A DNA stretch of 64,000 nt from Symsagittifera roscoffensis (Eukaryota > Xenacoelomorpha > Acoela > Convolutidae), in the NCBI RefSeq assembly GCF_963678635.1, contig NC_087066.1:52780312-52844311 (forward strand). The letters are read 5' to 3'. Both the position numbers and the translations under genes were made by a program. The first letter of the stretch is position 1; the number at the start of each line of letters is the position of its first letter. The notes beneath the pieces are model-generated. The model was not told the origin of the DNA, ran no database searches, and saw nothing but the letters and a program-made list of their open reading frames with translations. Positions 12,301 through 27,300 of this stretch are shown in pieces.

Positions 12301-15300
12301 AGACTAGCTAAATATTCCGACACGTTGAAGAGCAGCCGGTTTTTGAAAATCGATACAGTAGATTTTTATGAAAATTAAATTTTCTGCAAAAAGTGCAAAA
12401 AAAAATTCCAAAGCGTTGCAAAAAAAAACGAAAAACATTAAATCCCATACATTTTCATGATACATGTTTTTTTTTCAAATAGGACCTAACACAAGCCAAA
12501 AACAAAGGAGCAACATATTCCATTAAATTGTTGATGCTTAATAAGCCTAAAATGGTTAAATTGAAATATCAAAAGAGCCACCAAATGAGCAATTTTATTT
12601 GCTACTAGGGATGAAAATTTTTTTTCCTAATAATACACTACGCTGGCTTGTGTAATTATTGTAATGTTGTTTGAAACAAATCACTTTTTTCGGTTCATTT
12701 GAACAATGAAAAATGAATCAACTGTGTTAACTTATTACTATCCGAAAGTCAAAGCCTTTGTTAAGAAAAAGTTGTAAAGGTGCTCCAAAAATGGCACCAA
12801 TATTTGCGACTTAGGTCGGAAAAAAGAAGGTTCGTACTAAAACACTCGCTTCGAAAGTGAAAATATTGAGGTTTCAAAATTGCCCATTATCCCAATTTGG
12901 GTTAGTTACCTGGCGATGTATTTAGATCTATGAAAATGTTAGCGGCAAAACATTCTGGTCCAGAAATCAATCAAGACTAATTGACACGGAATACTTGTGC
13001 TCGTCGTGTTTTTTCTTCAGACAAATTTCGACTTTTTAACTAGCTATTTTTGACGGAATTTTTTAATATCATTCGAAAGGTATTGTTGTCCTGAGCTTAA
13101 ATTTGAAAAGATATTTTACCTGTGATCATTTTTCGTAAAGTTATGGGGGTTTAAAGATCGCCATTTTGGCCAATTTGGGACAATTAACGCGCGATATATT
13201 TCGCGTTGTTAACGCGTAAGCGGAGATTTACTCCGTCTTAAAAATAGTTCCAAATTGATAGAAGGACGCTTATATGCCATAATTGATTTGGCAGAGGAGT
13301 GAAGTTTGTACTTAAATGGCGTGCGGTGGGATGATCTTTTAACAAAAAATCCTAAAAAAAAAATTCATTTTATTTTTTTTACATCACCCAGAGGGAGAGG
13401 GTGATTGTTAAGTAGATCCCAATATTAATTGGAATTGACGGTAAATAACTGACCCCAGAAGTTGGTCCTCCAGGCCTTTCTTAGTGACTGTGAAGTTGAT
13501 AATTGTGACCTTGATGCACACTTCAGGCAGGTAGTGGGGGTTGGACATTTTAGTCGTCATGTAGAACTTGAAGTTCTTGTCGTAGTCTATGTCTGAGTCA
13601 CCCAGCCGGATCAGAGTTCGACCTCCCTAAAATTAAAACAAAGGATTAATTTCAAAAATATAATCCTATTTCTACTATGATGGACAATGAAGCATAGTTT
13701 CAACTTTCAAATAAAGTCTCAATGAAATCTAATTTTAGCGGTTTTGCTAGACAAAAAATGAGATAGCACAGAAACACATAAAAATGGCGGATTTTGTCGT
13801 TCGCGCAGACACACACTCAAAGGATTAAAAACACTGTCCGTGGTGAAAGTAATGCTTGCCTAGCAGTCGGCAACGTATCATTTAGCATATATATATCTCT
13901 TTTAGTATACTACCACTACTTAAAAGTTTTGGTAATTCAGCTGACAAATACCTGTTCGAACTTCTGCAAATTTTAAATTTCCCTCACGCTGTCAGAGCTC
14001 AAAACAAATGATTTGAAATCAAGGCTTGAACAGACAAAAAACTGAAAAAACTAGTCTTCTGGAAAAAAAAAAAAAGGATACATAATGAGATGTATGCCTT
14101 ATGATACTGCCACGCTAGCAATAATATGATTGCGAGTTCGAAACCGCATGTGCGCTACGATTTGCAAGGCGAGCTCTTCAAAATTAGCCATAGCTTAAAC
14201 AAGCTTAAATTATTAACCTTCGAGTTAGGCCGACGATCGCGTCCCTAAAGAAACAAATGAAGAAAAAAAAACCTATTCGAAGAAAAATGAAATCCAGGGG
14301 GTATCCATAGTTTTGGATCCAGAGAGGAACTATGCAAGTCAAGTCAAACCTCAAAACAATAGATCAAAATTGTAACTCCAGTTTCCAGTTGTAAATATCA
14401 CTGATGGAGGTAGATAAGAAAGCCGTTTACTTCATCAATTTATAATCAACTCACTGATACGAAAGTCTGTTTGAGTAGAATGGGTTCCAGAGCTGGATCC
14501 AGATGTTCCTCCAGCTCCTCCAGGAGTACCGGCATCCCCAGTCTCACGGCATTCTCCAGGGTCCTGAGGAACCCACTGTCGGTCAGTTTGATCACCTTCA
14601 GACCATTCTTGGCCTCCCTGTTGCGGATCCAACGGTTGGCTTGGTCCTGAGAACACAGCACGCATAGATAAATTAGTCACAAACGGGTTTATAATTACAA
14701 GTGAACTTAATGGTGAGATTTGAAGTTCAATTAGCTAACAGAGAAGAAGGCAGAAGCTATATTTATAACTCAACTCAAAATGCGTTTAAATAGCTATGCC
14801 TCAATAAATCATTATGTTCTTCAACGATCGATTTGAGAATAGTTCACAATCACTCAATAAGCCACTTAAATGAAAACGCAAAGCATTGACGTGAGTTCTA
14901 TTAATTTATGTACATATGTCAACACAGGGGGCGATGCGGAGGTTTGCATCACTTGCAATACAACACCAGCATAACAAACATAATCCTCCCAGATATGCAC
15001 CCAGATAAGCCTAGATGGCATCAAGTACTGTTTCCATAAAAAAAAACAAGCGAAATGAGAATTTAAGACTTCTATTAGCCGGTTCCCGTAGAACAAATCG
15101 TTTTATAGCCAGCTCTGCTGTTTGCTTCGATGAGAGGTAACAAATCACAGGAAACCTGATGGCAGAAGGAACGAACGAAAGAAAGTGATATTAGCCAATC
15201 AGAAATCAGTATTGGAAAATCTCACAGACAGCGTGAAAATTCAGTTGATGGTTGAAACTTCTGCCATTTGGCTTTTGCGCTATGATTTACCTGTGGGTCG

Positions 15301-18300
15301 ATCATAAGTGGCCATCTGCGAGCCCTGGTGACCAGGATGGCATTCTCAGTCGAGGTCGTGTCTCTGGGAAGTCCGTCCACATTCCACTGGCGGATCTCGA
15401 AGGCATCTGCCAAGACATTGGTGATGGTCATGCCCTCCGTCACCGGGATCTCCAGGTCCTTACATCTGCTCACCCACGTGTCCACAAGCTACAAAACGAG
15501 ACCAGTTAGATTCGACAAAGAAACGAAGCTGGACTTCGCAAACACGAGCAAAAAGGGGCTCCAAAATGTAAGAAAATATGGTAAAATGCTCCCCCAAAGC
15601 AAGCTTTTTAAAACAAAAAATCCACCACACGCGTTTGAGGCTCAGACTGCAACTAGACCATTGACACTTTGTACCTATTCCTACCACACAGGGGCGGATC
15701 TAGGATTTTCTCGAGGGGGGGGGCGGATTTTCAAAAAAATTTCGAAAATTTTGACGACTTTTTTTAGGTCGACCAAATTGATTTTCCGAGCTGTTTTAAA
15801 GAACTAAAAAGACGCTGTTTTGGCAAAATTTTCTGCGCCGCAGGCAAATTTTTGAAAAAAGAGGTAAAAAAAACGTTTTTGGGCACTTTTTTTTGGCGCG
15901 CGCTCCCCCTCAAAGTTAGTATGTATTGGCGCCAAAGGCGCCTTTAGAAAATTTTTAGGGTCGGTAGGCCACAAATGGATTTCTTAAAAAGTACCAAAGG
16001 GACCCTTTGGGTCGGCAGGGGGTCGAATCCCTGAGGGAGGGGGCGTCCGACCCCCCCCCTTAAATCCGCCCCTGCTACCACATATGCTTTAAAAGGATCA
16101 CAAGATTTTCAAGAACTGTAATGAATATTGCGACTTATTTCAAAAATATCAATCCTGATGGCAAAATATTTTTTTACATGACTTATTAAAGCTGAAATTT
16201 GAATTTCAAACTTGCATTAAACCTGAAATTTGAATTTCTAAAGAAGAAAACGTAAATAAAATGCAGAGCAAAATGCAGAGCTAAAATGATCTCTTTAACT
16301 ATACCCCCCCTCGGGTACCTGGTATCGAATATCCCCCCTATAAAGAAATAAATCAACGGTTAAGCATATCAGAACTTTTTACTTAGTAAAGAATATCCCC
16401 CTTTTGCAAAAAGAGGATATAGTTAAAGAGATCCGGTAAAAAAAATCACGGGTTGATGGTGAAAAAAACTACAAAAACGAAGAATACGTGGTTAAAATGC
16501 AGAGTAAAAGTGCACACCTCATTTCTGTAGACACTGGTGAATGCTCCGTAGTATGCGACACAGGCAGCAGCTGCGAACACATCGCCGACCACATTGCCTA
16601 TCTGCTCATTGAACGTCTCCACACTCTCCTTCCACCTCACCTGAACACACAGTTATTCACAATCAAGCCTTCTGATTGGTCGGTTTTTGCCAAATTGTTG
16701 GCAGTATCGGGAACAATGAGCAACTTAATCGATCAAAAAAGTAAAACTTTTAAGTTTATTTGAATTTTTGACAGTTTTACAGTGCTGATTTAATTTTTCC
16801 GGATACAATAAACAAAACTTGAAATCCAAAATGCGTTTTTCTCAATTTGGGTATATTGTAGACAAAAAAGGTCAATAAAAAATATGCCAGAAATACTGTA
16901 TCAATGGTTGGCAAAACTACACCAAGAGCCTCTCATGTAGCCCAACAAATACTATAATCTCAAAAAAGTTGAACAAAACCTTATTTCAAATAAAAAATTG
17001 GTATTTTATATGATAAAAGTGACAATTTATAACAATCAAAAGAAAATAATATTCTTGATACATAATTGAAAAGATTTGCCACTCTCAAAAGTTGTTGGAC
17101 TACATAAGAAACTCATTTTGGTAAAAGACTACCAGCAATTGATTCAGCAGTTCTGGCCTAATTTTTGATTGACTAAAAAGAACTGACCGGCTTTCTGAAA
17201 TGATGTCGATTTTAAATTGCGGGCTCAAACTTCGTGAAAAAATTGCACCATAAAAATTCGGTAAAAATGTTAAGCAATTTTTCTCTCCATCCTTTTTCGT
17301 TTACATCGTTTCAGAAACACACAAATTAAATATAAAATGTTGTTCGTTTTGTCCGGATAATTTAAATCAGCTCTGTATGTTATTAAATGATGATTTCGAA
17401 AAAATGGTTTTCGACGTCAACATGAGCAGTTTTAGGTTTAATATTTTCGTTTAGATTTTTTAACAAAAAAAATCGGTAACAACAGTTGGGCACTAAATTT
17501 AATAACTGTATTAAATTTCTGTAACAAATCAATTTTACGCGAACACAAAACAAAGTTAAGCACAACAGCTAATCTGGAGTGGTCTCGCAAAGCAAACCAA
17601 AATTGCTTCAGTAACGAGTCTAGAAAACTACAAAGCAGCATCACTCTAAAAAGCGCCAAATTTTAACACTTTTTGGATAAAAGAACCCTAATAAAAAATC
17701 AATAGGTAAACCTTTTATTCTATTGGGAATTTTCAAAACAAAAATCCAATTATGAAAATAAATTCCAGCTAACTTTCCCAGACAATTGCTTTTTGTTGTT
17801 TGAGATAATAACTTGGTTAGTAAAGAAGAGAACTTGAGCCGAAAAAAACTGTTGTCATAAAAAATTTAGAGCTATAAAATTTTCAAAAAAAAAAATTTAA
17901 AAACATATTTTACCCTCGAAACTACGCAACTTAATTTGACTAAGCTGAAATAGCATCAGCCATAACTGTTTAATTGAAAAAAAAACACAAATTACAGTAG
18001 TTTCAATCATAGCAAAAACTGTTTAAATCAAAAAATTTATTTGAAAAAAAAGCTATTAACTGAAACGAACTTTATACTACCTAATAGATAGTAGTTCCAT
18101 TTAAATTTTCAAGACTTGAGGATCCCAGTGGTCTGCATGTCAGCAGTCGTGAAATTGACCATTCCTACTAAAATTGATCATTCTGACCAAAATTACCAGA
18201 ATTTTTTTCCCGTAAACAATTGACCAAAATTATTTACGGGAAAAAAAGTCAAGTACCCGATTGCGATAATCTCGCTTATCGCAGGGGTAAATAGTAAGCT

Positions 18301-21300
18301 GAAATACTTTTTCTTTAAAAACCATATTTGCATTCACTAAAACTTAATCAAAAATCATAATTAAATTTTTTAGACTTTTAACAAAAAAAAATTGGTAACA
18401 ACAGTTGGGCACTAAATTTAATAACTGTATTTAAGTTCTGTAACAAATCAATTTTACGCGAACACAAAACAAGTTTAAGCACTACAGCTAATCTGGAGTG
18501 GTCTCGCAAAGCAAACCAAAATTGCTTCAGTAACGAGTCCAGAAAACTACAAAGCAGCATCAGACTCTAAAAAGCGCCAATTTTAAATATTTTTTGGATA
18601 AAAGAACCCTAATAAAAAATCAATCGGTAAACCTTTTATTCTAATGGGAACTTTCAAAACAAAAATCCAATTATGAAAATAAATTCCAGCTAACTTTCCC
18701 AAAAAAAAAGTTTTCAAAAAAAAAATTAAAAACATACTTTACCCTCGAAACTACGCAACTTAATTTGACTAAGCTGAAATAGCATCAGCCATAACTGTTT
18801 AATTGAAAAAAAAAACAAAATACAGAAGTTTCAATCATAGCAAAAACTGTTTAAATCAAAAATTTTATTTGAAAAAAAAGCTATTAACTGAAACGAACTT
18901 TTAACTACCTAATAGATAGTAGTTCCATTTAAAATTTGAAGACATGAGGATGCCAGTAGTCTGCATGTCAGCAGTCGTGAAATTGACCATTCCTACTAAA
19001 ATTGACCATTTTGACCAAAACTACCAGAAATTTTTTTCCCGTAAATAATTGACCAAAATTATTTACGGGAAAAAAGTCAAGTACCCGATTGCGATAATCT
19101 CACTTATCGCAGGGGTAAATAGTAAGCTGAAAAACTTTTTTCTTTAAAAACCATATTTGCATTCACTAAAACTTAATCAAAAATCATAATTAATTTTTTT
19201 TAGACTTTTGCAAAATTTTGACAGAAAAAATTATGATAAGACCTATATTTTTTCAGCTCATTTCAGACCTATATTTTCAGCACATTTCAGATCTAAAATG
19301 GGTCGCTTTGGGTCGATATTTATGACTTCAAGCAAAAAAATGGCTATTTGTCGAGCAATTTGTAATTGAAAACTATTGGCTAATGTTTAAAAAAACTCGT
19401 GCTTTTTCCGACAACATACAATTCTGTTATATAGTATTTAGTTTATTTGATTGCTCTAATATTAAACGGATGATCTATCCTATCCATCACCATTACTATC
19501 AACCACTATTAACATGTTAAAATTGGTCGGAACGATTAAAAAAAATCAAAGAACAAAAGAACAGCAAAGAGAGCGTCCTCAAGGCCGAATCCGCTATCAG
19601 TTCACAAAATACACAGTTTGGCCTCGCAATGAAAAAAAATAACCTGTTCGTCTGCGAGTGCGGTGGTGAGTTTTCCGGCCCTCTTCAGTCTGCCGGTGGT
19701 CTGTGCCATCTGCTTGGCCAACTTGTCCTTTTCATCAACACTGTTGTCGTACATGGCCTGCAGATCCGCTATCTACACACAACACAAAAAACAATTAAAA
19801 CACTAAATAAACTAAAATAACAAACATCTTTTTTTAATTTGTAATATTCAACAGCTTTTATATTTTTAATAAACAAAATAAACATATTTTTCCTTTTGGT
19901 TGTAATAGTATTACAGCCAAAAAGAAAAAGATGATGGCGAAAATAGTCAATTTTTTTTCGAACACCAGAAAATTGCTGGCTGGCTTTCAACAAATTTTAC
20001 CATAAACTCCCTGCAATATATTTGTCTGTCAGACTTTTCACGACATTTGTAGAACAGTTAGATGTTTAATTCATCACTTTTTTCATTTCGGCAGTCTTGT
20101 ATCTTTCTTTTACCCAATTTTGTGGCTGCACACAATTTAAACATCATAGCATTGTGTAATAATTGTTGAACATTCAAGAAGTTTTGACACAAGAAAAGTC
20201 GGTGTAATTTAGAGGCTCTTGACAGCAACGTTTGCTTTCTGGGGTCTGTTCTGTTATACGGCCCAAATTATCAAAATGTTGATTGAGCTTCTGTTTTTAT
20301 TGAAAACGCTGGGATGTATTTTCGCTAATATTAATTTCAACCAATCAGATTCCAGCATCATCATCAAATTTTCCAAATAGCAAAAAGAATAGTTTTTGGG
20401 CCGTATAACAGAAAAGACCCGATTTCTGATTTTTTTAAATATCCTTTAAAAAGGTTGAGTGTGATGGAACTGAACTGACCTTGGCCTCGACGCCTGCCAA
20501 CTTGTCCTGTTTCTCCTTGAGGACACTCATCACAGTATCCAACTCCCCCTGCGCCTGGGCCAACTTCTGTCTCTTGGGCTCCACAGTTTTGTGCACTTTC
20601 GCATAAAGGTCCATGGCACGAACCCACATGCACAGAGATTTGCACGCTCTGGACACTTTCTCAACCTGAAATAAACAGAACATTTAGGGGATCTTCTTAA
20701 TAATTACCACCCCCCTTTAAGAAAAGGGGGGGGGGGCAATTGTTAAGTAGATTAATATAACCCATTTTCGACCAATCAGAATGCAGCAAAATTCTAATTC
20801 TCAATAGAAAGCTCAGTGCTAATTTACTGCTTTTATTAATAGGGGTGGCAACTCTTAAGTAGAAAAAAAACAAGTATGAAAGATGGGTCCCGCAATTTTT
20901 GAGAAAATTTTAACAACACAAGTAAACAAATTCTTAACCTGTTTCCGAAAACTTTAAGTATCAAAAATTCCTTCAGGGTACCACCTTGTTTTTAGGGACC
21001 AAACTATCATACTTCTACCAACATTTATTAAATTAATGTACCAATAGAAGGACTAAAGTGTATTAAATTCATGATGGAATATATTGAAAAATTGACAAAA
21101 CAACAATAACAAAAAAGACACATTTATGAAATACACGTTCTAAAATTTTGAGAGAACTGACTAATAAAAGCAAAGACTGATTTGAAAATTTCAGGTCAAT
21201 TTAAGAAATTAATGTAAGAATATATTGAAAAAACTGAAAAGCTAAGTTTGTCAAAAATTCAACAAGGCGATATATTGCTTGCAGGGGGATTAAGGGGGGT

Positions 21301-24300
21301 GGGTTTCGAGTCTTTCGATTTTCATAGGATTTATTTTTTGCACTTTGGTACCATTTACGAGAACCTTTTTGAAAAAGCGCATTAAGCATAATTATATACT
21401 AATTGTGAAGGAAGAACACGCACCAAAAATGCCATTTTTGGTCAAAAAGTCTACAAAACCAATTTTCTGGCCCAGAATTTTTGCCAGTGGAGAGATTTTG
21501 GGTCAGTTTAGAAAATAAAATTTATCGACCAAAAGAAAAACTCAGCAAATTTTTTGATTTTTTTAAAACCCCCTTTCAGCCCTCAAGAAAATATTAGATC
21601 CGCTCTCGATTACCTCCTTGAAGAAATTACGTATTTTTAAATGGGTATAGGTATTAGATACACATCACATGCTCATACAATTTATAACCAAAATCTTTAA
21701 TTTTTAATCAGGAAATGGCAAAAATTCGAAATCGGAGCCAGAAAAAGCTACATTGAAAGCCGCATCGAATTTACAAACTTCTGTTAATACTGAATTGGGT
21801 GGCGTACCTGATCCGGGTGGAATTTGGGGTTGTCGATGTACTTCTTCAGTTTCTTCAGAATAGTTTCGGGAATGTGGTCTTTGTCATACTCCTTCAGTTT
21901 GGACATGAACTGACCATCTCCCAACACCTTCTTTGAGTTATCCCAGTCAGGTCTACAAAACATACCAATTTTTGACAAATATCGAAAACTGTGAAATCAT
22001 TACTAATTTTCACATTGATCCTTAACTTCACGTCCAAGAAATTGTATTTAAGAATGTCGAATACTTTCTTTAACAAGGAGCAGAGTAAAAACAACGTCAA
22101 CGAACTCGAGGAAGCCAACAAACAATTAGTTTTGGTGTTTATTTTCATCTTTCTTGAGTTTAATTGTAGAAACAACCTACATCAGCTCTTTTAATTTCAG
22201 GAACATTGCAGGATTTAAATTTTCAGTAAGACTAGCGCAATTTGAGAAACTTTGAACTAGGTATTTGGCTATTGGAAAAGGTAATTTGTGCTCCACTTAT
22301 AATATGAATTTGACAATCGAACTACAAAAGAAACACAAATTTATTCTCTAACACACTTCCTTATAAGGGCGTGATTGATACACAATGAAGGCGAATCAAA
22401 GTATAAGCGAAAGTATTGGGGAAAATTCGAATTGTTTTCGAAAGTTAACCAGCTGAAGTTACGATTCACGTAAATTTTAAGATGTAAGGCACCATTAAAA
22501 ATTTAGAACCAAAAATTCGTCAATCAAACTATACAATAATCATTAAAAGAACAAATTCCGCAAAAAATAATAGATCCAAGCTAGATAATATATCAACAGC
22601 TAACATACGAAAACATTATCACAGAAGTTAAGCTAAGTCGAGAAAAAATTTAAAAAGTCAAAAATGTTTTAAGAACCTAGGTCTACCAACATTTAAATTT
22701 TCGGAAGTCTCGATAAAAATTCGCAAAAGGCATACATGCCAGACAATTTAATATCAATTTAGCAACGGAACAAAACTTACGAAGAGGAAAACCAAAAAAA
22801 TATAATGAAACTGGAATGAACAACACTTGCAACTGCAAAGAAAGTTGCTTGCAGCACAAGCAAAATCCGTGATGTGGCAACTTAACCGACAAAACTTGAG
22901 CAGACAAACGAAAGTCCGACAATTCAATTTTTATTGAAAAAAAATTCCATTGCAAAAAACAATTGCAAAAAAAAAACAGAATCCGGCCGAGACTCGACCC
23001 CGGAACTTAGAGAAGGGACCTGGAAATGGGAAGGAGTGAATAAAACGGCCATGCTATCTGATTGAACTGATTTTGTTAAACTTGCTGTTAACCCGAAAAA
23101 AAACTGTCTAAGTTCCGATTTGATAACACTGGCAAATCGCAAGCCGTAATAACTTTCAGGAATAAACTGACAATTACAAAGCGGTAACTGAGTAAACTGA
23201 ATTGAAATAGACACCTATCAGCTAAGAAAAAATGGTCACTTTTGAGTTCTAATTTTGTGCAAAAAGAAAAAAATGAGCTTTAAGACCATATGTATGCTTA
23301 GAATATCAGTATAAACAGCTCTGTAAGAAATTCAAAAAATGCTTCTGTTTAATACAGGAAGGTTTGATACAGGAAAGTTTTATACATGCAGGTGTTATAC
23401 ATTTATACAGGAAAAAATCTTGTTCCCGATTTTAGTTTAAGAAAGAGTGTTTTAAAAAGAGTTTCTGAAAAATTAAGCCTTGTACCCAATGTGATAACAC
23501 ATGTGAATCGCAAGTGTAATGATTTCAAATTTTAAATTCGAGGTCATTTTGACTCACTTGACATTCATGAGAATGCAGACCGACTCCATGACAGTCTGTA
23601 CTAATTCGGGTGGCTTGGCGAACACCCTCACTTCACTGATGTCATTCTTGTCCAGGGAGTCCAGCGCTTTCTGGGCAGCTTCCAGGGCTGGAAGAGCCTC
23701 GTCCAGGTCCCTCTGGGCATCGTCCGCAATCGATTTAGTCTCGCCCGCTTTCACACGTGCCATCGCTTCGTCTTCCGCCACAACGCTACGCACCTGGATA
23801 TAAGAAAATGTGCAAAATCAAGTTGGAAAAGGTGGAAAACATTTAAAATCAAACATATTTATTTGAGCTGAGAGTTTCAATATCTCTCAGATTGTTTGAA
23901 AAGTTCTGCTAGTTAATTTTAGGCTGCTATTTAAAAATTTCCGAGGAAAAAGTATTAAACTGAAAAAGTCAAACAAAAACTTTTTAATTTTTCTGTGAAA
24001 ACATATCAAATAAAACGGAATCTCGGACATTTTAAAACATCATTATGCTTTTTAGATACAATTGAAACTATTCGATAAATAAAACACCTGTAAGCGTGCC
24101 AGGTTTTCATTTATTTGTGAAAATAATTGTAAACTTTGTGTAAAATTCTGTTTTTTTTTGTGATTCTTATCATTTAGGAAATCATTGTAGCAAAGAAAGT
24201 AAACCTAGCCAACAGAAAGTTCGGAAAATGTTAACGAACTTTTGAACCTAAGGTGCCTTCCATTTAAAATCGATCGTAATTTGTCTTCCATTTGAAAAAT

Positions 24301-27300
24301 AAACTTCAAGTGAACCTAAAAAGAAAACAAAAGTCAGACTGCAAAAATAAAAACTTCCCAAAAAACAACAAAAACGGGGGCGATTTACCATTATATTCGC
24401 CAGCAAATTATAATCCCCGCATAACACAATAATACTACTCTGGTAGGCTATACTTTTTTGTTACTAGATTGGGAGGCTGTTATGGCAAAGATCCGAAAAG
24501 CGATGTGAACAATCGCTATCAGGACTATTTTCCCCAGGTCAGATAACTCTATGCCAACCTGCCCTGCAATGATTTGCCTCTAATGAAAACTTGTCCTATG
24601 CCGTTTTGCCCCACAATCAACGCTTCTAGTTTGATGTTCAAATCGAGTACTTTTTGATGTTCAAATCGAGTTATTTTAAGGATCAACAAGCGTTTATGGT
24701 AGACTCAACTCCTTTTGAGAATTAAATGAAAGAAACATCAAATTAAAATGGTTTAAGTTGAGACTAAATTATCTTCTAAGCCATAATTTTTGCCAATTAA
24801 GCACAACAATAAAAATCACCTTGTCTGCCTCTTCCTGGTCCACGACCAGTTTCTCCATCAGAGCATCTGTCTCTGCACTCTTCTTCTTCAGCTGCGGCTC
24901 CAGGGCAGTCAGCTCCACCTGCATGTCATCTACTAATGTATTAGTCTCCAGCAGTTTCTTCAGCCCATTTGCAATTCGGTCACGTGCTCCCACTAGTTGT
25001 CTGACAGAGAAAAAAAACAGAATCAATTTCGCTTTGCTGCATATTTATATATGTAGTGGTTTGTTTATACTGGATTATTTTTGTGTCGGAAATCCATTAT
25101 AATCGATTGAAATCCATGGGCGCTCGGTGCGGGTAAGTTCCAAGAAACACTTCAAAATGAAACTAATGCAAAAAATGAAACTATGCATGGGTTGGTTTTT
25201 TCATTCCAACCTAATTGAGCCCAAAACACTCCGTAATGCTTTATACAAGAAATTGTAGAAAAAAATACAGAAAAAGTAATTACGTAAATGTTATTTATTG
25301 ACACAGTAATTATGAAAAAAATATTTAACAGCTACAAAACTAATGCAAGATTTAGTCTAATAATGTAAGTTTCGGCTGGCTGATATACTCTGCACATCTT
25401 CGGCTGGTTTATACTTAAGCCAGTTTATACTTGACTACTTGACTTGGGTTGGTTTATACTTGGGCTGGTTTACTCACACTCTTCGTGGGCTCTTTTTTCT
25501 TTTCCCCCCACCTCACACGACCATCAATTTTATAGTGTAACGAGTGGTTTTACAAGGTTAATTATGAAAACCAAGTATGTTCGGCACAGCCTAATTAGTC
25601 CGCATGTCAGTTTTCATAACGATCGGACAATGGGAACAGTAACTTTACTAGTGAAAAATGGCAAGTGGGAGAAAGGAAAAAGAGCCTCTTCGTGGTACTC
25701 ACTTCCTCTTGGCGTCCAGCATGGACAAGTAGAGATTGATGAGTTCGAGGTAACTTGTAGGGGTTGTGTAGTACCTCCTCCTCAACTCACTGTAGAACCT
25801 CTCCGCCATACTAGCCACACTCACGTGCACTTCCACACACATCTCCGATATCTTACCCTGAATACACACAAATCAGTGTTACAATGCTACTTAATTGTTG
25901 TTCCGACCACCAAGTGGAAAAAAATTTACATTCGATTGTGGCGCTCCAGTACGACCACGAAGTGGAAAAGATTTTTATAACGTGGCATTGTGGCGCTCGG
26001 GTTGTGATGGCGCCCAGAAATCATAAGATTGCTGGATCAAATCGCACGTGCGCTGCAATTTGCAAGCTGAGCTCTTGCAAGTAAGTCATAGCTTAATGGG
26101 TGCTGCTGGTTATATGCGCTCTGGTCAATCTCAATAATTAACCTTTGGGGTTAGGCTTCCGGGGTGGTTGACAATAAAAAAGGTCTATTTTTTAACGTCT
26201 ACTTTTTTCCACGCAAAATCTGCTAATACAAATAAACGTCAGATGAATTTGAGTCATGTATCATAATAAAACTCTTCCAGTCGTGATTCGGAGTATATAT
26301 AAAAAATTCTAAAATGTTTTCTCAGTGACGAGAAAAACAGGTTTGAAAGTTTTGCTTTTAAAGACAGCGAGTGGAGCTAATAAATCTTGATTAACCTTAA
26401 TAAAAAAATATTACTTTTAGTTAGCAAAGCTAAATTCTGAAGCTTCCTTTAGAGCTTACACAGCTTCAAATATTCAGAAAAAAAATCTGAAAATTATTGA
26501 GAAAAATTGAGTTTGTTTAATGAAAAACCTTGTTGTAGTTATTCGTTGTGCAAATACGACTCTAATCACTTCAATACTAGTTTTACAAGACATATATTCA
26601 TCTATCCACACCACGCTAAAAGCGGCACAAAATTAACATTTCCAACGGTCAGTTGTAAAATTGCCAATCAACGCAAGAAAACTGAAAAAAGAATTGCTTT
26701 TTGAATAAATTTCATGTACCGAGTTTCAAGAACAATTTATGATTGGCATTCTTTAAACATAATCAACAAAAACTATCAGTTACTATCATTATCAACAGAG
26801 ATTTTCCGCTGGAAAATCCAAAAAGTAAATTCTACTTTTGAAACTAAAATCATTCAGGTTTTTTTCGCCATTAGCACGATTATTTCTGGGGATAACTTGC
26901 CTTTTATTTGACAAATTATTATAGGAAACAAATTACAAAAGAAATCAAAAGCCAAACGCCAAAAATTAGTTATGAAGGTATATATAGCGTATTAACTGAT
27001 AAGATAAAAAATATTCCACTTTTGATGACAAATCTCCCTCTCACCTTCATTTCATCTGCTCCCAGATCGACAGCTTCGAAGAAGGTGGTGGCCACACTCA
27101 TCAGGGCTTCACGGGGCCACTCTATGAACCAGTCTATGGTGCAGCAGTTCACGAGGGAGGGAAACATACGACACCTGGTGCGGAAAGCGTCTCCGACTGG
27201 CGACATGCAGAGTACAATGTGCAAATTGTCACGCACTCTCCTGATGAAGAACTGGTACACTTCGTCCCGGTTCTAAACACAACAAGACGGCCACTTGTAA

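Noticed and set aside
15328-15807. 159-codon plus-strand ORF
   Set aside because: Antisense shadow of exon 27 running into the hAT MITE.
25444-25980. 178-codon plus-strand ORF
   Set aside because: Antisense to exon 20 and then repeat sequence; composition is not protein-like throughout.
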